64,000 nucleotides of DNA from Methanococcoides burtonii DSM 6242 (GCF_000013725.1 NC_007955.1:1953579-2017578); one strand, 5' to 3'; counted from the stretch's first letter, positions 47,635 to 58,176 are shown. Translations and numbers: made by a program. Notes: generated by a model not told the origin, from the sequence alone.

Positions 47635-48566
47635 TGGCAGCAGTACTTGAACCGTATATCTATGAAGGTGGGATTCACAAACATAGTCTGATCCTTGAGC
47701 TTCTGGAAGATCTTGGTGGCTATCTCGTTCAGAAGACGCCTGCTTCAACAGAGATCACGCTAGTTATGCTCATTCCGAAAAAAGATGTCCATCTGGTCGA
47801 GGATGTTTGTATAAAACTTCTTGGTAAGCTGACCTCGGCACCGCTTACGGGTACTGAGGTAGCGGTAGTGTCTCCTACACTTGCATCACATCATCTTCCA
47901 CATTCTGCTTGTGATATTGCGGAATACCTCCGCCGTGGAGGGGCTAATACCAATATGATCGGGCTTGCAAGGGGGATGGGCCGAAGGGTTGCACTATCTG
48001 CTGATTATGAGAGAAGGCTCATCAATGAGCATGATGTTGCTGTTTTCTCTTTCGGGATTTTCAAAGATTGTATCATTAACAAGAAGCCAAAGTTGTTTGA
48101 AGGTATCGAGATACCTATAGTGGTGACCGGTGGGCCTGATATTCGGACTGAGGAAATTTCCGGGGCTGACATATATGTTGGTGGTATCGGGCGTGTTGCT
48201 CACAGGATGAGGAAAGGTCCTGAACTGGATGCAATGGACGTTCTGAACGAAAAGGTGGGTGAGATCGTAAATCTCAAGAGGGAAAGTATTGCAAAGGATC
48301 CGCTTGCAGTTCTTCCTGCAAGGCTAATGAAAGAGGTTCAGGAGCAGGTTCCTGTCATTCTGAGTGTGTTGACGCCTGCCCCGATCACGCTTCAGCTTGA
48401 CGGCATGAGGATAAAACTACCTTATGATCGATACCGTGATGCTGTCGGAAATATCGAGTTCGATGAAGGCTTCCTCCTTTCGGATGTTGCAAACATCCTT
48501 CCTTCTAAGATGAAGGATTACATTCTTGTAAAGATAAAACGCAGGTCTGAGGTAGCAAATATTTAA
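47634..48566 (+). CDS. Methanogenesis marker protein 7
   Basis: A 310-residue protein of family TIGR03274 (mmp7), shown in methanogens to associate with McrC and component A2 during MCR activation. Typical segments are SACDIAEYLRRGGANTNMIG and the YVGGIGRVAHRM motif. It is the last of the six marker genes, joined to marker 17 by TGATG. mcrC, usually in the mcr operon, is not in this window. Confidence 0.93.
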   Translation: MAAVLEPYIYEGGIHKHSLILELLEDLGGYLVQKTPASTEITLVMLIPKKDVHLVEDVCIKLLGKLTSAPLTGTEVAVVSPTLASHHLPHSACDIAEYLRRGGANTNMIGLARGMGRRVALSADYERRLINEHDVAVFSFGIFKDCIINKKPKLFEGIEIPIVVTGGPDIRTEEISGADIYVGGIGRVAHRMRKGPELDAMDVLNEKVGEIVNLKRESIAKDPLAVLPARLMKEVQEQVPVILSVLTPAPITLQLDGMRIKLPYDRYRDAVGNIEFDEGFLLSDVANILPSKMKDYILVKIKRRSEVANI

Positions 48567-48594
48567 AATATCTGTAGTTTAAGTGAGGATTATT

Positions 48595-49044
48595 ATGGAC
48601 ATTGAGAAGATCCGTGAGATCATCGATAAAGAGCCTGATGAGGCAGTTTCTGATATCCTGGAAGGCGTGAAGGAGCGTTACGGTGAGATCCCGTATATTC
48701 TGGAGTTCATGCGGGATATGCCGGATCTCCTTCTCCCCAAGGTAATGTATGACAATTCGATCATGCGTGAATTCGAAAGACTTGATCCGAAAACGATCGA
48801 GCTGATCTGTATTGGTGTTTCATCTGCTCTTCGGTGCGACCATTGTATGAATATGCATATTCGTGTGGCAAACAGGCTCGGACTTAGCAAAGAAGAGATA
48901 TTTGATGCTGTTCTGATCGCTGGTGCGATTTCCAATGCATCTGTGCTTGCAGAAGGCACACGTGCCCTTGATACAGAGTTCAATGGCAAAAAATGTGATG
49001 GTAACGATGAATGTGATGTTTGTAAGATTGCGAATCATGATTGA
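48595..49044 (+). CDS. Carboxymuconolactone decarboxylase/AhpD-like protein
   Basis: A 149-residue all-alpha protein. The AhpD-type redox motif is CDHCMNMH, whose CxxC and following His form the disulfide reductase site. A C-terminal cysteine cluster (KKCDGNDECDVC) is extra to the fold. It starts 28 bp after marker 7, with GTGAGG 6 nt before ATG 48595, so it may be the tail of that operon. It might protect oxygen-sensitive MCR factors, but that is inferred from position only. Confidence 0.87.
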   Translation: MDIEKIREIIDKEPDEAVSDILEGVKERYGEIPYILEFMRDMPDLLLPKVMYDNSIMREFERLDPKTIELICIGVSSALRCDHCMNMHIRVANRLGLSKEEIFDAVLIAGAISNASVLAEGTRALDTEFNGKKCDGNDECDVCKIANHD

Positions 49045-49145
49045 AAAAAGCACGATGATGCCGTTTTAAGCATCATCTGTATTTAATTTAATTTATTTTT
49101 ATTCAATTCGAACGGTTCTATAAGACTCGCTAACGTCTATTTCTT

Positions 49146-50066
49146 TTAACCCAGAATTGGGGTTCCTGATAGAAGTGCGCCTGCGATGTATCCAAGAATT
49201 ACTCCACTGTTCAGGAATGGAAGTCCTGCCTGTGGCTTTCCTTTCATGACGAATATTGTAAGCCCGATGAATCCTGCAAGTGTCCCTATTACTGCACCGA
49301 GGGCGGGGTATGATATGAATCCTGTGTGGGCAATGAAAACGTTTGCAGATACTACCAGGACGGTAGGCATTACAGCATCTCCAAGGCCCATAAAGAATGC
49401 ATCCTTTTCACCTTCCTTTTTCATCCCATCCTTTATGAACGAGTAATTCCGCTTCTTTGGGATGATAAAAAGTATTGGCAATTTAAGGTCCATCACACCT
49501 TCTGCAAGATCGATCATGTGCTTTGTCTTATAGACCGATATGGCATCGTATACTGCAAGAAGCGATAATAGGACAATAGCCGGCAGGATGCCGAATGATA
49601 TTCCAAATATTGCACTGGCAGCAGCTCCGATTATTATCCCGATAATATCTATAACATACCATTCGGGGAATTTATAAAGGATGATAGTGAGTGCAGCTGC
49701 GAGTATAATTCCTACTGTACTGCTCAATGTCTCACTTATCCCAAGCATATACAATATCGGGTAGAATCCATAGAATATGGTGGCGCCTACTGCAAGTAAT
49801 ATTGTTAGTTGTATTACCCATTTCATGTTGCGTTTGATGGCAAGCAGTAACAGGAATGTGAATGCGAGGATAAATCCGATATAATAAAACGAATTGGCAG
49901 TCGATTCGGGATTTTCTACTGCTTGCATTCCCAGTTCGTCCATTGGGGATGCCAGTATCAATGCGATGACCTGTACTATTAGGATCAACCCGGCCATTGC
50001 GAACATTGGCAGATAATCTTTGAATGTATCTTTCTCAGAACTCAATATAATTCTCCTTGTACCCAA
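49146..50066 (-). CDS. Presenilin/signal-peptide-peptidase-like membrane protease
   Basis: A 306-residue integral membrane aspartyl protease of family A22. About eight to nine transmembrane helices are visible. The catalytic aspartates are Asp174 in AVYDAISVY and Asp230 in GLGDAVMP, and the PAL-equivalent is GLPFLN near the C-terminus. Archaeal relatives (for example the M. marisnigri structure) cleave transmembrane helices. The substrate is unknown. Between it and the next gene lies a region with AGTTATAA-type tandem repeats (50122-50148). Confidence 0.9.
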   Translation of the reverse strand: MGTRRIILSSEKDTFKDYLPMFAMAGLILIVQVIALILASPMDELGMQAVENPESTANSFYYIGFILAFTFLLLLAIKRNMKWVIQLTILLAVGATIFYGFYPILYMLGISETLSSTVGIILAAALTIILYKFPEWYVIDIIGIIIGAAASAIFGISFGILPAIVLLSLLAVYDAISVYKTKHMIDLAEGVMDLKLPILFIIPKKRNYSFIKDGMKKEGEKDAFFMGLGDAVMPTVLVVSANVFIAHTGFISYPALGAVIGTLAGFIGLTIFVMKGKPQAGLPFLNSGVILGYIAGALLSGTPILG

Positions 50067-50218
50067 AATATCTATGATAGTGTGAATTTGAATATCAGCA
50101 CAGTATTTAATAGTATGTAATAGTTATAATAGTTATAAAAGTTATAAGGTTTTGTCAGATAATACATCGATGTTATTATTGATAGTATTGCTGCAAGTTT
50201 AGTAAATGAGGTAAAATG

Positions 50219-50542
50219 ATGGATCCCCGGGACATTGTATTTTCGATTGTGATGGTTGTATCTTCTTTCGTGCTGACTTATGAATGGCTTGGTAGGTTCA
50301 AATACAGCTCAGCTAATTCTTTGATAATACTTTCTGCTATTGTAATGGTGGGTGCATTAGCTGCGATGATCCTTTCTGTAGATATCAGGCTTCGAAGGAT
50401 CGAAAAGACGCTTGATGAGAAAGAACGCTCTCTTCGTATCAATGTGCAAAGTATTGAAAGCTCAATGGATAAGAAGATGAACGAAGTCATAAGTGTGGTG
50501 GATGAGGCAATGGACGTATTTAACAGGAGATCATATCGTTAA
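50219..50542 (+). CDS. Small membrane protein with coiled coil
   Basis: A 107-residue protein with two transmembrane helices (about 7-24 and 35-55) and a C-terminal helical coiled coil (RLRRIEKTLDEKERSLRINV and following). ATG 50219 is preferred to 50216 because GAGGT is then 6 nt away. No family is recognised. The coiled coil suggests oligomerisation or a cytoplasmic partner. Confidence 0.65.
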   Translation: MDPRDIVFSIVMVVSSFVLTYEWLGRFKYSSANSLIILSAIVMVGALAAMILSVDIRLRRIEKTLDEKERSLRINVQSIESSMDKKMNEVISVVDEAMDVFNRRSYR

Positions 50543-50693
50543 TTTCCTCTTTTTTTTCCGTAATTTTCTCCGAATCGAATGCATAGGAAACTGTTAATTT
50601 TAATTATGTCTGTCGACATCTGCCGAAACCCATATATGTGTGCCAGTATATGGTGGAGTTTGTAATATTGCTAAGATTCAAGGGAGTGCGTAT

Positions 50694-51008
50694 ATGCGCA
50701 TCAATTTAGAACCAATTGGCATAATTAAAAAGGCTGGAAAGTATTCAGAAATACTGATATATTCTGAATTTGAGCAGGTCGTAAAAAATCTGGTCTCAAT
50801 GGTGGGGAAAGATTCTGTAGATGGTCAGGAGCTTTTAGTGGTGCACAAGAACTATGGTAGTAATGATGGGCATCAGGTTGAAGTGACCAAAACAGAAGTA
50901 GTTGAAAGGATAGGTAACGTCCTGAAAGTTGGCAAAATGAATGCAAACGATGATTCTGTCATCGATATCAGGCTATCCAAGATAGATGGTTTTTCGGGTA
51001 ACATCTAA
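50694..51008 (+). CDS. Hypothetical protein with weak TrmO-like start
   Basis: A 104-residue beta-rich protein. Its opening MRINLEPIGIIKKAG and SEILIYSEFEQVVKNL resemble the beginning of TrmO/TsaA tRNA methyltransferases, but the rest of that family is missing, so this is only a hint. ATG 50694 has AGGGAG about 8 nt upstream; an ATG at 50640 lacks one. It lies 21 bp before fen1 and is likely co-transcribed. Confidence 0.55.
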   Translation: MRINLEPIGIIKKAGKYSEILIYSEFEQVVKNLVSMVGKDSVDGQELLVVHKNYGSNDGHQVEVTKTEVVERIGNVLKVGKMNANDDSVIDIRLSKIDGFSGNI

Positions 51009-51029
51009 TATTTTTTATTATTTGTAAGC

Positions 51030-52046
51030 ATGGGTACGGATATTGGTGATCTACTTCTTAAGGATACGATCGAGATAGCTGGCCTTTCAAATAAAGTAGT
51101 GGCTATCGATGCGTATAATACTCTTTATCAGTTCTTAAGTATAATCCGGCAACGTGACGGAACCCCTTTAAAGGATTCCAGGGGTCAGATCACTTCTCAT
51201 CTTTCGGGTATCCTTTATAGGCTTACCAGTCTCATCGAAGCAGGTGTCAAACCTATTTTTGTCTTTGATGGCAAGCCTCCTGATTTCAAATCTGACACTC
51301 TGGCAAAACGGCATGAGGTCCGGGAAAGTGCAACTGCTAAATGGGAAGATGCAAAAGCGCAGGGGCTTGAGGAAGAAGCCTACAAGTATGCACAGGCCTC
51401 CTCAAAAGTGACCCGTGAGATGATCGATGATTCTGTCAGACTATTGGAATTGATGGGTATCCCTTATGTGAAAGCACCCTCTGAGGGAGAGGCACAGGCC
51501 TCATACATGGTGCAAAAAGGGGATGCTGATTATATCGGTTCACAGGACTATGATTCTTTTCTTTTCGGTGCACCACAGGTTGTTCGAAATCTCACTATTA
51601 CCGGTAAGCGAAAGCTTCCAAAAAAGAACATCTACGTGGATGTTAAACCCGAGGTCTTGTCCCTTGTGGATTCCCTTGGGGAACTTGGCATTACAAGACA
51701 GCAATTGATCGATATTGCCATGTGTGTGGGCACAGATTATAATACCGGTCTCGAGAACATCGGTCCGAAAAGAGCGCTTAAACTGGTGAAGGAACACGGC
51801 GATATAAAAGTTGTACTCAAAGAACTTGGTAAAGATATCGAAGACCTTGATGCTAAAAGAGATTTCTTCATGAACCCGCCCGTAACAGACGATTATGAAC
51901 TGAAATGGATCAAGCCTGATCGTGCCGGGGTAATTGATCTTCTCTGCAAAAAACATGATTTTTCAGAGGAGAGGGTCAATAAAGCACTTGACCGCCTTGA
52001 AGCTAACATAGGCGGCAGTCAAAGCACTCTTGATCAATGGTTTTAA
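51030..52046 (+). CDS. fen: Flap endonuclease 1
   Basis: Structure-specific 5' nuclease for Okazaki-fragment maturation and repair; 338 residues. The N-terminal MGTDIGDLL replaces the usual MGVDI and sits in the active site region. Metal ligands lie in [21 protein letters not shown] and QDYDS. The C-terminal QSTLDQWF is a PCNA-interacting PIP box. The 3' end overlaps gpmI by 4 bp on the opposite strand. Confidence 0.96.
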   Translation: MGTDIGDLLLKDTIEIAGLSNKVVAIDAYNTLYQFLSIIRQRDGTPLKDSRGQITSHLSGILYRLTSLIEAGVKPIFVFDGKPPDFKSDTLAKRHEVRESATAKWEDAKAQGLEEEAYKYAQASSKVTREMIDDSVRLLELMGIPYVKAPSEGEAQASYMVQKGDADYIGSQDYDSFLFGAPQVVRNLTITGKRKLPKKNIYVDVKPEVLSLVDSLGELGITRQQLIDIAMCVGTDYNTGLENIGPKRALKLVKEHGDIKVVLKELGKDIEDLDAKRDFFMNPPVTDDYELKWIKPDRAGVIDLLCKKHDFSEERVNKALDRLEANIGGSQSTLDQWF

Positions 52047-53599
52047 GTGTTCTTTATTAAAGGAACACCGGTCATTTCCGGTGGCTTTTCAATGCCCATG
52101 ATCTTCAATATGGTGGGTGCAACATCTGAGAGCCTTCCCTTTTGAAGCTCAACTCTCTTTTCCTGTGTCACATAGATACAGCGGACCGGATTTGATGTAT
52201 GGGCCGTGTAGCATTGCCTTTCCGTATTGTTACAGAACTCGACCATCTTTTCGGCATTACCATGGTCTGCCATTACCATGGCTTCACCACCGACTTCCTT
52301 TATTGCGGTAATTATCTTTCCTACACAATCATCAACGACCTCGACCGCTTTCACGGCCGCTTCCATTATGCCGCTATGCCCTACCATGTCCATGTTGGCA
52401 AGATTGAGTACGATCACATCATACTTTCCAGATCCTATCCTTTCTATCAGCTCTTCTGTGACCTCATAGGCACTCATCTCCGGTTTCAGGTCATAGGTTG
52501 CCACCTTTGGTGATGGGATGAGACATCTTTCCTCCCCTTCGTTCTGCTTTTCAACACCGCCATTGAAAAAGAATGTCACATGTGCATATTTTTCGGTCTC
52601 AGCTATACGTAACTGCTTAATTCCCTCTTTGCTGAGCACCTCTCCCAATGTGTTCTTCAATTCTTCCGAAGGGAATGCTATGGGGACCTCCAGCTTCTCA
52701 TCGTATTCGGTCATGCATACAAAATGCACTTTCGGATGACTTTTGCGTTCAAAATTGTCAAATTCATCATTCACGAAAGCATAGGTCAATTGCCTTGCAC
52801 GGTCAGGGCGAAAATTGAAGAAAATGACCGTATCGTTCTCATTCATCCTTCCTATGGGTCTACCATTTTCATCGACGATCACCGTAGGTTTGATGAATTC
52901 ATCATTCTCGCCTCTACCATAACCTTCCGAAATGGCATCAACGGGTCCTTTTGAATAATATACTCCATCGCCCCGGGTGATCGCATTGTATGCATCTTCG
53001 GTCCGGTCCCAGCGGTTATCCCGGTCCATGGCATAATAACGCCCTGAAACCGTGGCTATCTTTCCGACACTCAGGTTGTTGCAGTATTCCACATGTTCCT
53101 TCATATCTTCAAGTGCCGCTCTTGGGGAAACGTCCCGGCCGTCAAGGAATGCATGGATGAATATCTCGGTAATACCTTCATCCTTTGCAAATTCAATAAG
53201 GGCACGAAGATGTTTCATGTGGCTGTGAACACCCCCGTAAGAGAACAACCCCATGAGGTGTAGTGCAGAACCCTGTGCTTTTGCATTTTCAATTGCTTGC
53301 TTCAATACAGGGTTCTTGAAAAAGTCCCCGTTCCCGATATCCCGGTTGATACGTGTAAGGTCCTGATAGACAACACGTCCTGCGCCTATGTTCAAGTGCC
53401 CGACCTCTGAATTCCCCATCTGTCCCTCAGGAAGTCCCACATCTTCACCTGAAGCGCTGAGGAGTGTATTCGGATATGTCTCCAGCAAATCATCAAGGTT
53501 GGGGGTGTTGGCTGCATGGATAGCATTTCCTTCCACTTCAGGGGAATATCCCCAGCCATCAAGTATGGTCAACAGAAAAGGTCTTTTGGTAAAATTCAT
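52043..53599 (-). CDS. gpmI: 2,3-bisphosphoglycerate-independent phosphoglycerate mutase
   Basis: Interconverts 3- and 2-phosphoglycerate in glycolysis and gluconeogenesis; 518 residues. The catalytic serine is Ser64 in MGNSEVGH, with metal ligands Asp14 (LDGWGY), the HMKHL segment, and MADHGNAE. This is the long bacterial-type GpmI rather than the archaeal ApgM, suggesting ancient transfer. A weak AGGATAAT lies 12 nt before the ATG. Confidence 0.96.
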   Translation of the reverse strand: MNFTKRPFLLTILDGWGYSPEVEGNAIHAANTPNLDDLLETYPNTLLSASGEDVGLPEGQMGNSEVGHLNIGAGRVVYQDLTRINRDIGNGDFFKNPVLKQAIENAKAQGSALHLMGLFSYGGVHSHMKHLRALIEFAKDEGITEIFIHAFLDGRDVSPRAALEDMKEHVEYCNNLSVGKIATVSGRYYAMDRDNRWDRTEDAYNAITRGDGVYYSKGPVDAISEGYGRGENDEFIKPTVIVDENGRPIGRMNENDTVIFFNFRPDRARQLTYAFVNDEFDNFERKSHPKVHFVCMTEYDEKLEVPIAFPSEELKNTLGEVLSKEGIKQLRIAETEKYAHVTFFFNGGVEKQNEGEERCLIPSPKVATYDLKPEMSAYEVTEELIERIGSGKYDVIVLNLANMDMVGHSGIMEAAVKAVEVVDDCVGKIITAIKEVGGEAMVMADHGNAEKMVEFCNNTERQCYTAHTSNPVRCIYVTQEKRVELQKGRLSDVAPTILKIMGIEKPPEMTGVPLIKNT

Positions 53600-53678
53600 G
53601 CGAAGTAGATTATCCTGATGGTTATTAAATACGCTGATTTGCAGGGGGCATGAAAATAGTAACTATTAAAAGAGTAAT

Positions 53679-53704
53679 GTTCCTGCCAGTGTTTTGGCAG
53701 GAAC
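53679..53704 (-). terminator. Perfect hairpin terminator
   Basis: GTTCCTGCCA and TGGCAGGAAC form a perfect 10-bp stem with a 6-nt loop, 22 nt after the ABC permease stop on the minus strand, then CTCTTTT. It likely ends the three-gene transporter operon. Confidence 0.6.
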
Positions 53705-53725
53705 TATGTAATGTCGGCAGTCTGT

Positions 53726-54970
53726 TCATTCATATCTCAAAGCATCTACAGGCTTCATCTTGGATGCACTGTATGCAGGGATAACACCGGAAATAACTCC
53801 TATCAGCATTGCAAGTCCTATTCCAAGGATCATTAGTTCCGGGGAGAGGCCGGTTGCTGAACTCGTGGCAGTACGTCCGATCTGCAATCCGCTCATGGGT
53901 ATGACAATTCGTGAAACGATCTCTCCAAGAACGATTCCTAAAAACCCACCTACAAAACCCACAAGTGCGGAATTCATAACGAATATCATCATGATATCCC
54001 CGTTCTTAGCACCAATGGCTTTCATTGTGCCTATCTCTTTTGTCTTTTCCATTACGGAAGTGAACATTGTATTTGCAATTCCTACTGCTCCTACTAAAAG
54101 AGATACACCTGCAATTGCACCAAGGAAGAACGTCATTGATGACACCATATCAGATACTCCGTCCATCTGTGATTTTGAATCTGTTACTGAAAAATCCCTC
54201 TCCTTTTCATCAACGTGTCGTGAGGTCATAAGGGTCCTCTCTATCTCTTCAACAGCCGATTCCACAACCTCTTCGTCTTCAACCTTTATCACAATTGATC
54301 CATAAACGTCTTTTTCTGCATCTTCGATAACATTTATTGCAGCATCAATTGGCATTATTACTGCATTATTGCTTTCACCGTCTTCCAGTATTCCTACCAC
54401 TCTTACAGATTTTCCTTCTATGGTAATAACCCGGTTCACTCCAATTGGCTGGTCGAATAGCTCATTTGCGACATTGTATCCGATCACTGCCACATACTTG
54501 TCCGATGGCTCAAGGGCACGACCCGATTCATAGTCCATCTCTGATGTGTATTTCCAGACCTGTGTATCCACTCCGGTAACTGAGAGGGTTGCGGTTTCCC
54601 CTGTGAATTCCACGTCGGCTTTCCCACTGATCTGGCCGTACATGTACTCTATCTCCTCGATCGATCGGAGTGCCATTATATCCTTATCCGTAAGCTCATC
54701 TTCATCAATAGTGGCAGCAGTGCCTCCACCTCCACCTCTGCCTGGTCCCATTGATGACTGAGCACCGGAATATCCTGGTGTGATGGTTATTATCGTAAGG
54801 TCCATATCCTCAAAGCTGCTCTCAACACTTTCCGTCATTGCATCTCCAAGAGCAACGATACTAACTACTGATGCGACACCTATGACGATGCCAATGATAG
54901 TCAGCCAACTTCTGATCTTACTGTGCAGAAGGATGTTGGTCGCAAGTTTAAGAGATGTTTTGTACCTCAT
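53726..54970 (-). CDS. MacB/FtsX-type ABC transporter permease
   Basis: A 414-residue permease: one N-terminal transmembrane helix (about 20-42), a large extracytoplasmic MacB periplasmic-core domain, and three C-terminal helices (about 285-400), the second around EIGTMKAIGAKNGD, the coupling-helix motif. An unusual glycine-rich stretch, GPGRGGGGG, lies at about residue 78. MacB-like transporters are mechanotransducers that move lipoproteins, peptides or drugs. It overlaps the COG1361 gene by 4 bp and completes an ATPase/COG1361/permease operon. Confidence 0.92.
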   Translation of the reverse strand: MRYKTSLKLATNILLHSKIRSWLTIIGIVIGVASVVSIVALGDAMTESVESSFEDMDLTIITITPGYSGAQSSMGPGRGGGGGTAATIDEDELTDKDIMALRSIEEIEYMYGQISGKADVEFTGETATLSVTGVDTQVWKYTSEMDYESGRALEPSDKYVAVIGYNVANELFDQPIGVNRVITIEGKSVRVVGILEDGESNNAVIMPIDAAINVIEDAEKDVYGSIVIKVEDEEVVESAVEEIERTLMTSRHVDEKERDFSVTDSKSQMDGVSDMVSSMTFFLGAIAGVSLLVGAVGIANTMFTSVMEKTKEIGTMKAIGAKNGDIMMIFVMNSALVGFVGGFLGIVLGEIVSRIVIPMSGLQIGRTATSSATGLSPELMILGIGLAMLIGVISGVIPAYSASKMKPVDALRYE

Positions 54971-56268
54971 TGTTCCCTTTCCTTGTCCTTTCTCTTTTTA
55001 TATACTACAGCAGCTCCTGCGACGATTGCGGCGAGGATCAGAAGGTATGTGGTAGTGCTGGTCCCGCTGCTTGCATTCCTGTTCTTGGCGTATGCCACAT
55101 CATTTTCTCCAGTTGCACCTGAGGTAAATGATATGTCAACGTTCTTCTCAACTGAAAGCCTCTGACCCGTTGAATCAGTATATTCGATAATGGTTGTTAG
55201 TTCATTACCTGAACTTCTGCTGGCAGATCGGCCTGCAGGTATATTTTCTCCAGTGCCAGTTTTTTCATCATCACTATTTTCGTCGATTGCAACATTTGCG
55301 GATTGGACCACGTTGAAAGAAGTGATGGTGTAATCTCCTTTTTCCAGGTTTCCTACAATGGTCGAGGAACTCCCTGTGACTGTGTACCCATCCTGTTCAG
55401 GAATTGATACTTTCACGGAATATGCTTCGTTGTTACCCACATTAGCAACAGAAAGTGAGACTTCCCCACTTGCACTCTCGGAGAACGAAACATCAAAATC
55501 GGTTTCTCCTCCTACAAAAAGTCCGGCTTTCGTAGTTATCTCATTTGTATTTGAGTCATAATCCTCAAAACTCAGGTAGATATCCAGCTGATAAAGCCCG
55601 GGAATCGCATTCACATCAGCCATAACGGTGTAGCTTACAGTTGCAGATTCACCGGCATCGAGGTATGCGATATATTTGGTGTTATCAGAATATACCGGCA
55701 GGATAACTCCACTTTCTTCATCCCATGATATTACCATGTTCTTCAGGGGTGAATTTCCGGTGTTGGTCACAATGAACTCAAGCGGCTCTTCGGTTGCTAT
55801 GTCGATGTTTGATTTAGTAATAGTGACGATCTGTGCGTATTCCTTTCCACGAACGTCAATATTGACGGTTGTTGTGATCGTACCGCCGTTCTCACTATCA
55901 GTTACAACTATATCCAGCTCATACAGGTCTTCTGGCGCATCATTATCTATAAAAAGTTTATATTTGAGTATGGCAGCATCATCGTCGTCCTGCCGTGAGT
56001 TCAGATATGGTATTGTCTGGGTCAGGGATTCACCGGTCACTTTTGAGAATGGATACTCCGGTTTAATGGTAACTGTAACATCCTCAAGGTCTGAATTTCC
56101 ATCGTTCCTCACGCTAAGGGTGATCTCCATGGTCTCTCCCGGCCTTGCAGGATCTGGGTTTTGATTTAACATATCAACCGTTATCATTGAAGAATCCACA
56201 TAAACTGCTGCAGAAGCACTTCCAGCGGTTATGCAGACAAATAGTATTAATAGTATCATTTTTTTCAT
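54967..56268 (-). CDS. COG1361-type exported protein with C-terminal anchor
   Basis: A 433-residue protein: signal peptide (1-20, ending SASA), three to four beta-sandwich NEW3/CARDB modules (for example SVRNDGNSDLEDV and IVTNTGNSPLKNM), and a C-terminal transmembrane helix with a KKRKDKE tail. It lies between the ABC ATPase and permease genes. Such proteins commonly accompany MacB-like transporters in Methanosarcinales, and probably serve as the outer receptor or scaffold of the transporter. GGAGA precedes ATG 56268. Confidence 0.87.
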   Translation of the reverse strand: MKKMILLILFVCITAGSASAAVYVDSSMITVDMLNQNPDPARPGETMEITLSVRNDGNSDLEDVTVTIKPEYPFSKVTGESLTQTIPYLNSRQDDDDAAILKYKLFIDNDAPEDLYELDIVVTDSENGGTITTTVNIDVRGKEYAQIVTITKSNIDIATEEPLEFIVTNTGNSPLKNMVISWDEESGVILPVYSDNTKYIAYLDAGESATVSYTVMADVNAIPGLYQLDIYLSFEDYDSNTNEITTKAGLFVGGETDFDVSFSESASGEVSLSVANVGNNEAYSVKVSIPEQDGYTVTGSSSTIVGNLEKGDYTITSFNVVQSANVAIDENSDDEKTGTGENIPAGRSASRSSGNELTTIIEYTDSTGQRLSVEKNVDISFTSGATGENDVAYAKNRNASSGTSTTTYLLILAAIVAGAAVVYKKRKDKEREQ

Positions 56269-56269
56269 A

Positions 56270-57007
56270 TCAATTCTCCATCTTATTTTTGTATTCTATT
56301 TTCTCGATCTGTCCGTCCCTGATGTAGACTATCTTGTCTGCATACTGTACCGGTTCGGTATCATGTGTGACAATAATGATCGTTTTGTTCTCTTTCTGGT
56401 GCATCTCGTTCAGGAATTCCAGTATGTATGTTCCGGTTTTACTATCGAGGTTGCCGGTTGGTTCATCGGCAAGGATTATCGGTGGATCAATGGCCAGTGA
56501 TCGCGCAATTGCCACTCTTTGGCGTTGTCCTCCGGAAAGCTGGGAAGGCAGGTTTGTAAGTTTATCTCCGAGACCCACGATCTCTAAAAGTTCCTTTCCT
56601 CTTTTTTTAGCAATATCGGGGTCTACTTCCTGAAACTCGAGGGGTAGCATGACATTTTCTAAAGAATTGAGTGTGGGGATCAGGTTGAACTGCTGAAAAA
56701 TGAATCCTATACTTTGTCCCCTGATCTGTGCAAGATTTGACTCCTTTAACGTTGATATGTCCTGATTATCAAGCCTTATGATTCCTTTACTTGGAACATC
56801 AAGGCAACCTATCAGGTTCATCATTGTACTTTTTCCGCTTCCGCTGGGTCCAAGGATCACAACAAATTCTCCACTGTATATGTCCAGATCCACATTTTTC
56901 AATGCATCAAATTCAATTTCTCCCATCTGGTATGTTTTCCAGACATTACTGAGCTTTATCAGCGGGGTATTGTCCTCTTGCATTTCAACACGTTCTGTTC
57001 CATTCAT
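56270..57007 (-). CDS. MacB/LolD-type ABC transporter ATPase
   Basis: A 245-residue ATPase. Walker A is GPSGSGKST, the signature is [16 protein letters not shown], and Walker B is [13 protein letters not shown]. The segment [20 protein letters not shown] is typical of the LolD/MacA-B group. The start is ATG 57007; a longer frame to 57130 lacks family sequence, and ATG 56983 is also possible. It stands first in the operon with COG1361 and permease genes. The 370-bp upstream region (57008-57377) contains the promoter and nothing else apparent. Confidence 0.93.
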   Translation of the reverse strand: MNGTERVEMQEDNTPLIKLSNVWKTYQMGEIEFDALKNVDLDIYSGEFVVILGPSGSGKSTMMNLIGCLDVPSKGIIRLDNQDISTLKESNLAQIRGQSIGFIFQQFNLIPTLNSLENVMLPLEFQEVDPDIAKKRGKELLEIVGLGDKLTNLPSQLSGGQRQRVAIARSLAIDPPIILADEPTGNLDSKTGTYILEFLNEMHQKENKTIIIVTHDTEPVQYADKIVYIRDGQIEKIEYKNKMEN

Positions 57008-57377
57008 ATTTTCAATCGTCTCGTCTCTTTTTTTGTTTTCATGAAAACACCTGTAGGATAGATCGGTGAGAGGGTACAGGTGCCATTCATGGGGTGGTGT
57101 GCTACTAATGACACTGTTCTCCAGTACCACTTTGCAAACCCTTCATTAGTGGTCTTGAATATAAGCATACTTTATAATTTAAGTGCAATATAAGATTTAT
57201 ATTAACAATGAAGCTTTTTCAAGGCATTTGTATCTTAAAAAAACTATTTAATATCATTAAAATAGAATTCTAATTGTTTTAGTGCATTTAATTCCTAAAA
57301 ACATGCTATTTGTGGTATAATGTAAATCGTAATAAAGTGCAGATCCGTCCAAAATCAGGTGGATGTAGGACAATTAA

Positions 57378-58169
57378 TCATTTTCGTTTATGCTTATCTT
57401 TCAGAAATATTATATTTCCTCTTCCTTCTTTCCTTTTGTCAACCCAGCCCTTTTTCTCAAGATCGTTTAGCATCATACTAACTTTTCCTTCTGAATAATC
57501 GATCTTGCTTCGAAGGTCCTTTTGTGTCATACGGTCATCATTGGACTGGAGCATTTTCACAATTTTCTGCAGGTCTGAGGGTAGGTCCTTCATATCTTCA
57601 GGATATGTCATATTCTCATCTTCCGGTGGAACTTCTTCAACATGTTCAGGTGCTGAATATTCTGTTATTTCTATTTCCGGTTCAATGTAGTGCCTTTTTT
57701 TATCTTTTTTAGTATTTGATGTTATTTTCTCAATTGCTACCATCAGTATGATCGCAAGTAAAAGGTAGAAGACTATTGAAATGGTGCCAGCCTGTGTAGT
57801 TGGATGTTTCTCATTTTCGTCACTCTCCACAATGTCTGAATAAACAGGCATAAGCAAAAGATCGATCACATAGGTGCCATTGTCAGTTATGGTCAGTGGA
57901 ACTTCTGTGGAATATTCAAGTTTGTTCTCTTTGTATGAAGTAGCTGTGATCTGATAATTTCCGGGAGGTAATTCTAATGAGTAGATGCCGTATTGTGGAA
58001 CTATGGACTGGGTGGGCGTGGTGTTTATCTCAATATATGCATTGTCAGTTGGTTCGAAAGTGTCCCACTCATAAACCACTCCATGTATAGTGGCAGTGCT
58101 ATCAGCGCCTGCTAATGGCATTGATGCCAGTATGATGGCTATCCAGAATATAATTGTGATGGGCTTCAT
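57378..58169 (-). CDS. Membrane-anchored winged-helix regulator with exported sensor domain
   Basis: A 263-residue protein. A signal peptide (1-22) leads to an exported beta domain of the carboxypeptidase-regulatory type (TIHGVVYEWDTFEPTD). A transmembrane helix (about 129-147) follows, then an acidic linker, and a cytoplasmic C-terminal winged helix (MTQKDLRSKIDYSEGKVSMM, then GWVDKRKEGRGN). This is the layout of a one-component transmembrane regulator. It lies 7 bp after the lipoprotein gene and about 370 bp upstream of the ABC operon, so it may sense envelope state and control that operon. Confidence 0.82.
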   Translation of the reverse strand: MKPITIIFWIAIILASMPLAGADSTATIHGVVYEWDTFEPTDNAYIEINTTPTQSIVPQYGIYSLELPPGNYQITATSYKENKLEYSTEVPLTITDNGTYVIDLLLMPVYSDIVESDENEKHPTTQAGTISIVFYLLLAIILMVAIEKITSNTKKDKKRHYIEPEIEITEYSAPEHVEEVPPEDENMTYPEDMKDLPSDLQKIVKMLQSNDDRMTQKDLRSKIDYSEGKVSMMLNDLEKKGWVDKRKEGRGNIIFLKDKHKRK

Positions 58170-58176
58170 TTTTTAT

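Noticed and set aside
50694..51008. Annotation as TrmO-type tRNA methyltransferase
   Set aside because: Only the first 35 residues resemble that family; the SAM-binding and catalytic regions are absent.
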